A DNA stretch of 64,000 nucleotides, taken from positions 228,718 to 292,717 of the forward strand of contig VNWV01000019.1 in the NCBI GenBank assembly GCA_009801085.1. Direction: 5' to 3'. This DNA comes from Lasiodiplodia sp. COLG20. Taxonomy: Eukaryota; Ascomycota; Dothideomycetes; Botryosphaeriales; Botryosphaeriaceae. Of the stretch, positions 52,183 to 63,869 are shown piece by piece. How positions within the stretch are numbered: position 1 is the stretch's first letter; every line of letters starts with the position of its first letter. Under the pieces are notes generated by a model, which saw only the letters and a list, made by a program, of their open reading frames with translations, was not told the DNA's origin and did not search any database. A program made the translations under genes and the position numbers.

Positions 52183-53699
52183 ATGCGTTACTCTACTCTG
52201 TTGGCCCTTCCTCTGGCGGCCTCCGCCTCGCCTCTGGTTCAGAGAGACTTGCTTTCTGCCGCCAAGAGCGCGTTCTGCTCCCTCAACAACAACATTGTCA
52301 CTGCTCTCAAGCAACAGTCGACGGCTACCAGCTACTGCAGCAGCTATCTTTCGATTGCCACCAAGACCCTGTATGTCACGAACCCACAACATCGGCAAAA
52401 CTCACTGACTTACTCTGGCAAAGCTCTACCACGTCCACGGTGACTCCCACGAGCGTCCACGTAACCACCACCTCGACCGTCACCGGTGATCCGTATATCA
52501 CCACCGAGACGGCTACCGAGACCACCTCTACCGATCTCTATGTGACCTCAACCGTTGTTGAAGTGAGTTTCTCCCAATCAATAAGAAGAGTATTGACTAA
52601 TCTCATCACAGACGGACACGACGACGTTGACTCTCACCACGTCTACTGTCACGCTTTCTTGTTTGAGCAGCGCGTACACGGCCGCGGCCACCACATCGGC
52701 CTTGAACGAGAAACGCGGCAACGTGCAGAACCAGAAGGCCAACGTCCAGCCTCCCAAGCAGCTCCAGAGGGCCAATGTGGCGCAGAACCAGAGGGCCAAG
52801 GTGGCGGCGGCGCAGCCAAGGGCCAACGTGCAGAAGCCAGCCTGCTTGCCTTCGACCTGGGCTGCTACAGCCATCTCCAGCGCTTGCTCCTGCTTGAGCA
52901 TCCCCACCCCCTCGACCACTACGACCATCACAACCACTCTCGTAGCTGGAACTGTGACCGATACTGCCACCCAAACCCTGACGCCCACCGAGACAAGGTA
53001 AGACCACTTTGCAGATGATTGGAACAAGTCTCTGACCACAGCAGCACTGTCACGACGACCGAGACGTCTACCAACACCGTCACTGACTACACTACCACCA
53101 CAACAACCACCACTGAGACCGCATATGCCACTGCCACCACCATTTCCACCACGGGCCTTGCCTACCGCAAGTACACGCATTCGTACAACGCAGACTCGTC
53201 CAGCAGCGGCTTCACCTCGACCTACTTCAAGACGGCCACGGTTGACTTCAGCGGAACCCTCGAGGACGTTGATTTCTCGTCGCCGAACTGGCCCTCCGGC
53301 AGCCGCTACATCACGCTTCCCGGCAACTCCCAGTTCGACTCTGCCTACGCCGCCGTGCTCATGAACGGCTTCTTCGTCGCGCCAGTAACTGGAACTTACA
53401 CCATCTCATCCTCCAGCAGCTCCATCGACAACTGGGGTTACATGTGGAAGGGCGACGTTGCTTACAGCACCTGGTCCGATAGCAACACGGCTTACCAGGC
53501 TTCGAGGACTGGTGCCGGTTACATTGGAGGCAGCACCTCCTTTACCCTGAGTGCTGGTGATGCTATTCCCATGACCCTGCTTTGGGCGAACGGCGGTGGT
53601 GTCGGACAGTCCACCTTTATCATCACGCTCCCCAGTGGATCGACCGTCAGCGACAGCACGGGCTACTTTGCTCCTGGCTGTAATGCTGTTTTCTCGTAG
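52183..53699 (+). CDS. GLEYA/PA14-type secreted adhesin, 456 aa
   Basis: Predicted cell-surface adhesin. Exons 52183-52370, 52424-52562, 52612-52997 and 53042-53699 join in frame; introns are 44-53 bp. A 3-bp alternative acceptor at the last intron (53041 or 53044) would drop one Ser. A signal peptide (MRYSTLLALPLAASASPLVQ) is followed by a Cys-containing segment, long Thr/Ser-rich stretches likely to be O-glycosylated, and an Asn/Gln/Lys-rich insert (NVQNQKANVQPPKQLQ). The C-terminal GLEYA-like lectin domain spans about residues 290-456: YFKTATVDFSG, VAPVTGTYTISSSSSSIDNWGYMWKGD, then a GDAIPMTLLWANGGG core. This fold binds glycans in yeast adhesins. No GPI anchor site is seen. Family assignment is good; ligand unknown. 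Confidence 0.85.
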
Positions 53700-53840
53700 A
53701 CTTCATGTCGTGTGTATCAAACAAAGTGCGAACTGTGGTAGTGTTTGAAAGGTAGCTTTTAATAGAAATAATCAACGCCGGATCATATAATCATCCATCT
53801 GTCTCTTCACTCTCGTTTTTTCTTTTAGAAAAATAACATA

Positions 53841-53932
53841 TGTGGGTATCTGAAGCTATCATCCGGTAGAGGATGTCGAATTAAAAATTCTACGTATACG
53901 TCTAGACGATAGCTTTAACTACCCATGATATG
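53841..53932. mobile_element. Foldback MITE, copy 3, RIP-like decay
   Basis: Left arm TGAAGCTATCATCCGG and right arm TCTAGACGATAGCTTTAACT match the arms of the other two copies, with C-to-T or G-to-A changes (CGTCC to CATCC, TCCGGACG to TCTAGACG, TTCAAC to TTTAAC). The outer GCTAGC ends are not recognisable, so only the core survives. Confidence 0.65.
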
Positions 53933-54193
53933 GGCAAAAAAGCAAATTCACGCTCGCTTTGTATTGAGCAAAGTTACCAAGCATAGTAAATAGGAAAAGA
54001 GTTTTTAACGTGGCTAATATTAGTAATTGTTACAACAATGCCGTAGTAAGAATAAGCTTGCATCGAGTCGTTTGCATCGAGACAATTTACTCTGACAGGA
54101 ACCTTCGAGAAAATGCACCCTTCACCCAATTTGAAGATCCTACACATCTCCATGGATACCTCCGGCCTATGATCAAGTTGCGGCCAGATTTTG

Positions 54194-54290
54194 CAGCAAG
54201 CGTAAGCGGCTTACCAAGCAATCAAACAAGCGGCTTGGAAGCGGCCTCAGAGGGTCCGATTGATTAAGTTTCAAGCTCAATCGCCCGTGC
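54194..54290 (+). repeat. Dispersed repeat, copy B (partner at 3281-3360)
   Basis: Shares AGCAAGCG..AAGCGGCTTACC, CAAGCGGC and TTAAGTTTCAAGCTCAA blocks with 3281-3360, in the same order and orientation. Confidence 0.65.
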
Positions 54291-54837
54291 TTACGCTCGC
54301 ACGAGGTGAAGACCGAGCTTGGGGCCGGCCGCTATACATTCTGCTCACTTCAAGCGCTTCGCTCGGGTCCTGCTTCGTGCAGACGCCTGGCGCTAAAGGT
54401 ATGGGTGTGAGCAACATGCATAATAGTCAGGGCGCTAAGGCGTGCTAGTGGAAGCTTCTGCTCAACAAGCTTCGTGCCTTAGTCTTGGCCACCCCCGCCC
54501 GGAACAAGCTTTCTTAGCTGCGACCATCGAACGTACAACAACTAATACGAACATAGCAAGAGATCTGCACAGCTGTAGAAGAGGTGTAAGACGGCAATCA
54601 CCGTAGGTGCTTTTGAGCGAAATTCTGGATTCTGCGCTATGGGAAGTCCGGATCTAACAACGCAAGATGATGTGTCAGACTCAAAGCCCTACCCATAGCG
54701 AACAAGGTAGATCCCAAGCCGAGCCTTCAGCATAGCAATTGAAAGCCTTAGCATATAACTCGATGCCCCCGCTTACGGTCTCAAGCCTGGACTATCGCTC
54801 CTGTCCATCACGCGTTGGCCAAGCACACAAAACAATC

Positions 54838-55597
54838 ATGGCGAAATCAACTTTCTCCGTCTCTGCCCTCATTACTTTTGTTTTCGTACTAGTTCCTTTC
54901 CACCAAGCGTTCGCCTCCCATGAAGCACACGATACCGCGGCCCTCAATGATGACCCCGAGCTGTGGCCACAAGTGCCGAGGGTCAGACCTGTGCCATCAC
55001 GTGCGTTTCTCCGCGCCCGGGATGGAACCGTTGGTTGGTAAGCACCACTCATATAGAAGCGGCACTCAGTTTTCTAACTTCAATGTATCGACACAAAGCT
55101 CCGATAGTGACATGGCTTTCTGCCCCACGCTTGTGGAAGACGAGAATACAATGACAAGCGATGGAGCAACCACCACTACGGACTATGGGAGCACTGTTAC
55201 TATGACAAGCGGCGGTACAGCTACATCCACCTACACTCATACTATGACGGGCAGCGGAGAAACTGCCAGCACACACCACGGGGCCACCGATACTATGACA
55301 ACCCACGGAACAACTGCTACTACTGACTATGGTAGCACTGATACTATGAGAAGTAATGTCACTGAAGCTGGAAACACGTCTGGCATGCAGTCCTCACACG
55401 GCAGCATGATGACAGGAGGCTCCAACGGAGCATCTACAGCGGAAGCACAGACTACACGCAGCCATTCTGGCAGTGAAACATCAACAGCCCCTTCCCATTC
55501 CGCGACGCACAGCAACGCCTCAAGCGACCGTACTGGTAGTGGAATTTCCGTAGCAGCAGTGGTGGGACTTGTGGCTATTGTCAGTATCATCCTCTGA
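54838..55597 (+). CDS. GPI-anchored Ser/Thr-rich secreted protein, 232 aa
   Basis: Predicted wall or membrane mannoprotein. Exons 54838-55037 and 55099-55597 join in frame; the 61-bp intron has a GTAAGC donor and CTAAC branch site. The signal peptide is MAKSTFSVSALITFVFVLVP to FASH. A short charged segment precedes a Thr/Ser/Gly-rich body with imperfect repeats on TTTTDYGST and HTMTGSG themes. The C terminus (SGISVAAVVGLVAIVSIIL) is a hydrophobic tail after a small-residue stretch, as in GPI-attachment signals. Only two cysteines are seen near the splice (VGC and AFC). The first exon's middle portion is not conserved-looking, so its boundary is the weakest part of the model. Confidence 0.65.
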
Positions 55598-56594
55598 GGA
55601 GAAGAGCATGGAACGCGGGAATATAAGATGAAGGTTCGAATAAATTGAATATTGATGCGGAGTACAAAAGCCTTTCTTTTAACACGTTATGCCATTTCAG
55701 TTTTTAATTCATTTCATAAATCTATTCAGTTTGTATTCCCTTGCCATAAATTCCCCCCCGCTGATGTAGGAACCCGCGAGCTCTTCGGTCGTACCTGAAC
55801 ACAGATTAAATCTATACATTCCCGTGCCTCGTTGATCCATGCCGCTCGACTAAGCATGGTGACTCCTCAACATGACGCATGCACACTGACAGCAACTGCT
55901 GCCTATTTCTCTCCAACTCCTCCTAAATGGACTGATTTTACCAATCCTGCTATAGACTGTTCCCTCCATTTTGCCTCCGGCCCTGTCCTGTAATCACCGT
56001 TGTTCTGCTCAATGCCCGCAAGCTGACCACGCCTGCGTTACCAAACCATGCTACGGATCAGTGCCAGCGTCCTGTTCCGCCCAGAGTAGTCCTAACACTA
56101 AGCCCGCCTTCGCACCTATTGATAGCCCTTCACTGTCATTGCCCGACATGCTGCTGGCCACCGCGCCGTCGCTCTCTCTCTTGAGCATCTGTGTGCACCG
56201 AGACCGATTCGCCGTAGACACGTACATTTACTGCAACTCTGCATTTTAGAGATGGTATCTGAAAGACGCCGGCGTTGATGATGCCGAGGCTCGTCTGAAT
56301 TTTCATGTGCCTGACGAAGTTTGCGTTGCACATTCGGCTTTTAGTACACGGCCGAGAGCGCGTAGCACGCCGCGGGAAATTTCTGGACAAGTCAGCAAAT
56401 TAAGAGAAACGTATCCACTCATTCAGCTTCTGAACTTCGAAACTGGTTGGGCGCACGTGATGTCGGCATTTCGGACAGTTTTCTGGAAATGGCCACGTTT
56501 CCACTCCGCATACTTTCTAATTTAAAGCCGGGATTTTTAAAAAAACGCGTCAAACAAATCCGTATTTTCTAACACGCTTACGGCCATTTTCTCA
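55598..56594. other. Intergenic, AT-rich, nothing recognised
   Basis: No supported gene; the stretch at 55971-56249 has no domain. The end should include the promoter of the dual zinc-finger regulator. Confidence 0.5.
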
Positions 56595-58619
56595 ATGAGC
56601 TCTTATATTAACGCAGTAGAATTTCGATGCTCTATTTGCCATAAGGGATATTCGAACAGAAATCACCTGAACCGACACAAAGCCATACGTAAGACACCCT
56701 GACTATTGGATGTAAACAAACATTGACTTGAGAAGACAAAGATAAACCCTCATCGAAATGTCCTTTATGCGGCAAGGCTTTTTTCAAAGCGTGTGTTCAG
56801 CTGACTTCCGCTTTGAAATACTAGCTTGACTGACGCAATGGAATAGTGAAGTAACTCGACGGCATACGAAGACTTGCGCCAAGAAGGCAGACAAACCTTT
56901 ATTGCAAGGGAAGCCCGGTAGAAAACGCCACGCTTGTGAAAATTGTTCACGAAAAAAAGTCGCATGCGACGCCGAATTCCCATGCAACCCTTGCAGCAGA
57001 AGCGGTATACTGTGTAAACGCGAAGAGTCCAACAGCGGCACTGAAGGGCAGGATCATGTGCCATTCTTACGAGTGTTCACAGAACGATGGTTGTGTAACT
57101 CACAGGGCGCAGTTTTCGACGAACTTTTCAAGCATCACGACAGCCTAGAAGGATCTGACCATCCTCTTTTTGAGAATGACGATGAAGAACGATCCTTAAA
57201 CGAAACCCTGCTTGGTTTGACAAGTTTGCCCTCCGGATCAATCATGGATGACTTCTGGGGACATTCATCGCGCAATGAATGTCAATCAGCATCAAATGAG
57301 AGTACCGTGGGCTTCGAGGCACGTGTGGTAGACGTGACGCTGCAACTTGTGGCTGCACAAAATCAGCGTAATCTGGAAACATCACGACACGATTCACCAA
57401 CCGAGGAAAATCAAGCGAGGAGGGCTTTCACAGCAGCAAATCTTACACGATTTACCTCGGCCTACTTCAATCGGGCTCATCCTTTTTCACCTATCGTTCA
57501 TCGACCAACCTTTGAGATCGAGAAGGCTTCAACCCCACTTATTCTTGCCATGTTCATTGTCGGTGCTATGCATTCCGCGCCGCAGGACCAGGTTCTCTTA
57601 GCACGCCAGTATGCAACAATGATCGAAGAGTATATTTTCAGTCACGAGGTTTTCTCTTCTCCGATCTCAGAGGTTTCAGCAGGTCTGGAAAGTGAGCGTT
57701 TGGAGATTTTGCAAGCTGCTATGCTCGTATATCTACTGCAGCTACACAACAACAATGAACCTACTCGAGAAAGGATCCGCAATCAGCGACATCCCTGTCT
57801 CGTTGCTCAGATGAGAGCGCTTGGTTTTCCGGCTGTAAGACACGAGAAACCAACGGGTTCGAGTACTCTGCCGTCTCTGAAGACTTTTGTCAATACCGAG
57901 GTCAAAATAAGGTATGGGAACTTCTTTACACGCTTACTGGCAGTGAGAACTGAGCAAACAGTAGACTCTGGTGGTCCGTCTATCTAGTGGATTGTCATAT
58001 GACTTTTTTTTTCAACGACCCTCCCCGAATCGCTTCGTTTGAGATGACAAGCAACATGCCCTGCTCCGATGCCTTGTTTGAGGCAGCAAACGAATTTGAC
58101 TACCAGAGGCAAGCCCTTTTAGAACCGCAAAGCGCTTGCCTCCCTTCATTGTTCGAATTCAGCATCTGGATTGGCCAAGACCAATGGGTTGGATTGCAAG
58201 ATCCCAAGTGGCGCTTCGTCTCGGTTCACCATCTATTGGGGTTGATTTGCTGTAAGCTATCTACACCTAAAGGAGAAGAACAATCACCTAACCACTTTTA
58301 TGTCATATATATAGCCCTGAACTCCGTCTACTTCTCTTCAAGGATGGCCCGAACCGCACAGACTACATCGCACGAGATGGATCGCATACTAGATAGATGG
58401 AAAGGCCTTTGGGATTCAATTTCAAAAAAAGATCAGGAGAACTCAGGGCCACCGCCGGCATTTACAATGCATGCTGTAGAGGTCTGGTGGGTGCTTGAAA
58501 AAGTAATTGAGATCGTGGGTTCGAGTGGCGAGGACCATAAATATGTAAGTGGCATCGCCTTTAAGACTGCGAAAGAACTGAATGACTTTATTTATAAAGT
58601 CAACCCGACCGCTGGATGA
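56595..58619 (+). CDS. Dual C2H2 + Zn2Cys6 transcription factor, 621 aa
   Basis: DNA-binding regulator. Four exons (56595-56688, 56742-56790, 56847-57911, 57962-58619) join in frame. Two introns (53 and 56 bp) fall inside the zinc-finger region and one (50 bp) in the middle domain. Finger 1 is Cys12, Cys15, His28, His32, with His32 split by the first intron. Finger 2 is a C2HC variant: Cys38, Cys41, His54, Cys58. A basic linker leads to a complete Zn2Cys6 cluster, Cys78, 81, 88, 94, 97 and 104. The fungal-specific middle domain starts near residue 240 (FNRAHPFSPIVHRPTFEIEK). The last intron creates RLWWSVYLVDCHMTFFFNDPPRI, a family hallmark. The small first exons are easy to miss. A P450 starts about 800 bp downstream on the same strand and may be a target; that is inference. 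Confidence 0.85.
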
Positions 58620-59423
58620 TCACCCTTGTCCGAGGCGTGACCTTAAGGATTGCACGGCGATGGCAGTTGCATCGATGAGAATGCAGCGGTGCGAAGGCCT
58701 GGAGGTATGAAGTTGCTGGCGACAGAGTAGATGGCGACCTGGACGAGTAAGCTGGGACAGGGCGCTGTAGCCGAGGAGCGATTTTGCGGAGATGGATGTT
58801 GTTGGAAGAGTGTGGGGTGTTGGGTGGAGAAAGTCTGGCACTCATGTGCAGACTGGCGGAGATTGTCCGGAGCTGCATGCGCCTGTTGTATGTGCTATAG
58901 AGTCAAGCTGAATGATGGAGGTAGCAAGGTTGGGCGATTAGAGGGGAATTTGCTGCTTAATGAGTTTTCACGTCGCTGACTGTTCCGGCTCAAGCCGGTA
59001 CTTTCCGCCGTCAAACCGGTTGGTCGATGCGCTCCCCTCCCATGAAAATCCGATGCGGGGTCTCGACAAAAAGGAGAAGCGATCATCATGAGGAGCAAAA
59101 GAGAGCTTGGCAGAGCAAGGAGAATAGCCGTGCAAACATGGTGTGGCCAATCAAACCGTGCGTAATCCGAGCCATTGAACATATGGCCAAGACCGAATCG
59201 TAATATAGTGTCGCCTTGTATCACAGACAGCATCGCAGCTATGCGATGTGGTCGTCGTAAGCCTGGCTCATACGTGTCGGCGGGAAGGACCTTGCATCAA
59301 GGGGCAGCGATGTGTAGGACTATATAAAGGCATCCCGCAGACCAGCATTCGACATCATCAGTTGTCTCCATCATCCTTCACCCTTCAAGGAATCGTCTAC
59401 TTTCGAAGACCCAAACATCAACC
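58620..59423. other. Intergenic; TATA box of the P450 at 59321
   Basis: No gene supported on either strand; the minus-strand stretch at 58600-58878 has no domain. TATATAAAG at 59321-59329 lies about 95 bp before the P450 start. Confidence 0.5.
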
Positions 59424-61181
59424 ATGGAAGGCACTCAAAAACTTCCCTTCGTTGGTATGTTGATGCTTTGCTCGATGCAGTGATCATTGCTGACGCAACA
59501 GCCTTAGGGAATTCGATTTCTCTTTCCGGAATCATACTCATTGCAGTGCGGAACCCAACACCCAAGCTACCCTGTTATTTATTAACAAAATTCACCAGAT
59601 TATATTAGCGGTGATTGTGAACTCAGTCTACAACATGTATTTTCATCCACTCAGCAAGCGTAAGTGCTCCACCACTACCGGAACCCACGATAGTCTGACA
59701 CCCTCGTTGTCCCTGGATCGAAGCTTCTGGCGGCAAACAACTTTACCTATTGGTATTTCTTGATCACTGGCAACATTCTCCCTTGGTGTCAGCGCCAGCA
59801 CGAAATGTACGGAGAGGTCGTGCGAATCGGCTCAAACAAAGTCAGCTACATCAACCCTCAGGCCTGGAAGGATATTTGCGGGCATCGTGCACACGGCAAA
59901 CTTGAGAACACAAAGGATACCCGTTTCCACGTCCCAGGAGAGAATGGTCAACACAGCATCCTCTCCGTCGCAAATACCGAGGAGCATGGACGTCTCCGGA
60001 AGATGTTCTCAAACGCCTTCAGCGACAAGGCATTGAGGCAGCAAGAGCCGCTGATTACGCAGTATGTGGACAAGCTCGTCAGCGTCGTCGACAAGGGTTC
60101 CAGGCAGCCGAGCAGCGCGGTGAACCTGGTCGAGCTGTACAACTGCACCACGTTCGACATCATCGCGGATCTGGTGTTCGGAGAACCGCTGGGTCTGCTA
60201 GACTCCTCGGAGCTCTCCCCGTGGGTGAAGTCGATCTTCGCCCATATGAAGACCGCCACCTTCTTCTCTCTAGCCCTGGAATACCCCGCCGTGGCCATGC
60301 TTATCGAGCTTCTAACGCCCAAGTCGCTGATCGAGAAGCAGAAGCTGCACCGCCGCCACACGAGCGACCGCGTTGACAAGCGCCTTAGCAGCGGCATCGA
60401 CCGTCCGGACATCTGGGACCTCATTCTTAAGAAAGCCGACGGTACGCTCTCTCTCAAAGAACAGTATGCCAACGCCGAGATCTTTATGGTTGGCGGCTCC
60501 GAGACTACGGCGACACTGCTTAGTGGACTGACCTACCTCTTTCTGACCAACCCGGACAAGATGGTTAAGGCCGTCGCCGAGGTGCGTGCCCTGCCCAGGG
60601 ACGCACTGAATTTCCAAGGCGTAACGCGCCTGCCATATCTACAGGCCTGCTTGGAAGAAACGCTCCGCCTGTACCCGCCGGTCCCCGTTGCCATGCCGCG
60701 CGAGACTGCTCCGGGTGGGAGCGCCGTCCTGGGCGAGTGGCTGCCCGAGGGGGTACGTTCCCCACAATCTTCCCGGAGATAATATTGAGCCTAGGCTGAC
60801 TGTGTACAGACGAGCCTTCACATCTATCACTACGTGGCCTACCACTCTCCGCTGAACTTTAAGGACCCCGATTCCTTCGTCCCTGAACGATGGATGGGGG
60901 ACAGCCGCTACGACTCTGACAGGAAAGACGTGCTCCAGCCGTTCTCATTTGGCCCGCGCAACTGTTTGGGCAAGAAGTAGGTCAGCCTGACAGCATCTAC
61001 CTTCTGTTCACTGACCCTTGTGTGCAGCCTCGCGTATCACGAAATGCGACTCATCATGGCGAATATTCTTTGGCATTTCGATCTTGAGCTCTGTTCGGAG
61101 AGCAGAGACTGGTTCAACCAGAAAGCTTACATCATCTGGGAGAAGAATGATCTTATGGTGAAGGTCAAGCCGATCCATTAG
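59424..61181 (+). CDS. Cytochrome P450 monooxygenase, 499 aa, with one GT-TG intron
   Basis: Membrane-anchored haem-thiolate monooxygenase; substrate unknown. Six exons (59424-59454, 59502-59545, 59599-59659, 59710-60752, 60810-60976, 61028-61181) join in frame to 499 aa, a normal P450 length. An N-terminal membrane anchor ([20 protein letters not shown]) leads into FHPLSKLPG. Motifs: I-helix GGSETT (307-312), ETLR (E362/R365), PERW, and haem-binding [12 protein letters not shown] with ligand Cys445. The third intron (59660-59709) has a GTAAGT donor, a CTGAC branch site and a pyrimidine stretch but ends in TG, and no AG gives the right frame. The gene may rely on a rare GT-TG splice or be disabled. 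The nearby dual-finger regulator could control it. Confidence 0.85.
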
Positions 61182-61990
61182 ATCAACCGCAGTAAGGATC
61201 CTGTAGAGACGTTAAACTCTGCGGGTTGTTGTTTCTGAGACCCGGGGTATTGCTGAGAGAAAGATGACGTGCTAGTTGGGATAGTTTGGCCGGTGTCGGG
61301 AGGTTGGCTGTTCGTGCATGAACTACGACTCGTGAGTGTGTCGCTTTAGGAGCTTTTAGTAGGAGCTTTGGGGTTTCTTAGGTCGTAGCTGTTTTGTTTT
61401 TATGCGATTGACATAGTTGGCTTTGAATATTATTTTGTATTTCTTTCCCTATGCGATTGTGCTGACAATGAAACACTGCCTCCGGGCAAGCATACAGCCT
61501 TACCATCCCGCCACCTACTTATCTAACGCATTCCCATTTCTGCAACCAGTATTCCCCATTTCCGACTGCTAAAGGATTAGTGTTCGACCACATCTCCATC
61601 TTCGTTTTCGCGAAGTTACACCACTTCGCTACCTACTATAGCAAGGATGGAAAAGGAGCAAAAACTCATCAGGGCTTTAGAAAGTATCTCCACGTAGCTG
61701 ATCAACGTAGAAGGTAAGATGTAAGTGGTGGCGATTATAGTAAATTTCTACAAGCGGCGAGTCATACGCACGGTAGCTGCTACGCCTTGACACGGCGGGG
61801 CCTTAACGCTAACGAATAATCATCCTTATCGAGTCTGCTCGAATCGGCCATGAAATCAGCGGGAAGATTTCTTTGAGAACTTAGATTATTTTCGTGCTAC
61901 GGGATTTATCTAAAGTAATTAAGGTTCTAGCCATACTAAACATCTAAAACACATATCTTAATACTATAATTTCCGCCTTATTGTTACGAC

Positions 61991-62693
61991 ACGCTTAATA
62001 GTAGTAGAGAAGTTAGAATCTTATACGACTTACCGTCTATATAACCTACGACGCTAACCCAGTACGATTAACCCGGCCGACCTAGCCGTACCCGAACCTG
62101 CCAATCCGAGCCATCTAACCCTTTTTAGTATTCTAATTACTCTATATATATAGACTATACTCGTTATAGTAGATAGAACCTTCGTAGTTAATTTTAATTT
62201 TTATCTTATATCTCTTTTATTATCTTTTCTATCTAACTACGGCTGCTATTCTCTATATATAGTTATTACGCTAGAACTTAAAAAGAAGAAAGAAATAGAA
62301 ACGTTAAAAAAGATATAACGCGTTAAGAATTTACTACCGCTATCTAAGATATTACTAGACTTATATTTAAAGAATAGTAGTTATAGTTAAATAGAGAAGA
62401 TAATAGAAAAAATATAAGATAATAATTAGAATTAACTATAAAGATTCTATCTACTATAACGAGTATAGACTATATATATAAAGTAATTAGTATAATTAAT
62501 ATTAGTTACTTATAGTAATTAAGATAACTAGAATAACTAGAATACTAAAAGAGATTTAGTAGTTTAGATTAATAGATTTAAGTACGACTAAGTCGACTAG
62601 ATTAATCGTACTAAATTAGCGTTATTAGTTACGTAGATAATAAGTCGTATAAGATTTTAACTTCTCTACTACTATTTAAGCGTATTATAATAC
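61991..62693. repeat. Large inverted repeat with asymmetric RIP-like decay
   Basis: Arm 1 (about 61991-62240) and the complement of arm 2 (about 62385-62693) align throughout. The inner about 105 bp are close to identical (shared TATACTCGTTATAGTAGATA). The outer parts match through GTAGTAGAGAAGTTA and TTTTAGTATTCTA. In the outer part arm 1 has C where arm 2 (complement) has T (GCTAACCCAGTAC versus GCTAATTTAGTAC), so arm 2 is the more mutated. The spacer is about 145 bp. It is probably a foldback transposon or a segmental inverted duplication. Confidence 0.8.
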
Positions 62694-63578
62694 TATTTTT
62701 TCTTTAGACTACTTTTAGCCCAAAAGCTTTTATATAGATTCTTATAAGAGCTCGTAAATTCTCTTTACCGTTATTCTTTTTCTTTATACTAATTATATCG
62801 GGTAGTAGCGCTCGTCGACACGTCTTAGCTTCTTATATTTTTTAGAACGGGACGAAGGCGTCTATTTATTATTAATTCTATTTTTTTTATTTTTAGTATC
62901 GTTACTTCGTTCTTCTCGATCGGTCTTATTATTATAAGTATATAAAGCGTAGTCGTCGTTATATTTTTACGGCGATAACTTTTTCGACTAAGTATAATTA
63001 TTCTCTTCTCTTTCTAAACTTATACTAATTTTCTATAGTTTATCAAATAGACTAATAGCGAGATCGTATTTAGAGTTAGTTAAAAAAGATTTTATAACGG
63101 TAGACTCCTTCTACTAAGCTTTAAAGTCACTTAGCAGGTCGGATAAACCGTAGAGTTTACCTTAAAGAGATAAGAAAAGGGGGATAATAATTAGATAAGA
63201 AAGTATTACGTAATTATACAACATATAGTAAGCCGGTTACCTCTAACTAAAGAGTCTTAATTAGAACTTTAAGTTAACTACAAAGAGTTAAGTATCTAGC
63301 TAACAAGTATATCTATATACTATAGAAAAGCTAGTTATAATCTAGTATATCCTTAGATAAGAATATTACTTAATAATACTATTAATAAAGGACATCCTTC
63401 AGCTATATCTTTAGTCGAAAGTATAGATAGGTCTTACACGTAATCTAGACGCTTAGAGTATATTTTCGATATCCGTCTTCTAGCTTCGTCGAACGATTAT
63501 AATATCGTACTATATCTTATTCGTTCTTCTTCTTACCTATTTTTCGGCTTTCTACCTTTATACGCTCCTTCGAGACGA

Positions 63579-63830
63579 TTATACGTCTAGACCTTCGGCT
63601 CTTAACTTAACCCTACGGTCCTTCGTCCCGTAGAGAATTCTTCGGTCCGTACTTTCTTCTAAAGTTGTCGCGTCCTCGTAGGCATTCTTTCCGTACGGGC
63701 TTTGGCTACTATCTACTAGTATTTTCGTACGCGCCGTTATCCCGTATCCTCTAGATTTCCGTGCGGAATCTAGAACCGTACGGCTCTTTCGCCCACGAGG
63801 CTTATTAGCCCTTACGGTAAGTTTTCCCAT
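63579..63830. repeat. Telomere-proximal region rich in CCGTACGG-like motifs
   Basis: Many variants of CCGTA and TACGG (such as CCGTACGG and CCTACGG) occur within 250 bp, more than in the surrounding TA-rich sequence. The minus strand is open for 83 codons, rich in Arg and Lys, but shows no domain. I treat it as a subtelomeric repeat and not as a gene. Confidence 0.4.
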
Positions 63831-63869
63831 ACGGACTTTCTACCCTTAGAGTTATAAAGCCCGTGTTCT

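Larger units (their letters stand above)
53700..54837. other. Intergenic with two repeat remnants
   Basis: No gene. It contains the third foldback MITE copy (53841-53932) and the second copy of the dispersed repeat (54194-54290). Confidence 0.6.
61182..63869. other. AT-rich, RIP-like subtelomere without supported genes
   Basis: From about 61.5 kb the sequence becomes very rich in TA dinucleotides and poor in open frames, as expected for repeats mutated by RIP. It contains the inverted repeat at 61991-62693 and the CGTACGG-rich stretch next to the telomere. No transposon protein could be recognised. Confidence 0.7.

Noticed and set aside
63579..63830. A small basic protein gene next to the telomere
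   Set aside because: The open frame follows from a repeated CCGTA/TACGG motif and shows no domain, so a subtelomeric repeat is the simpler reading.
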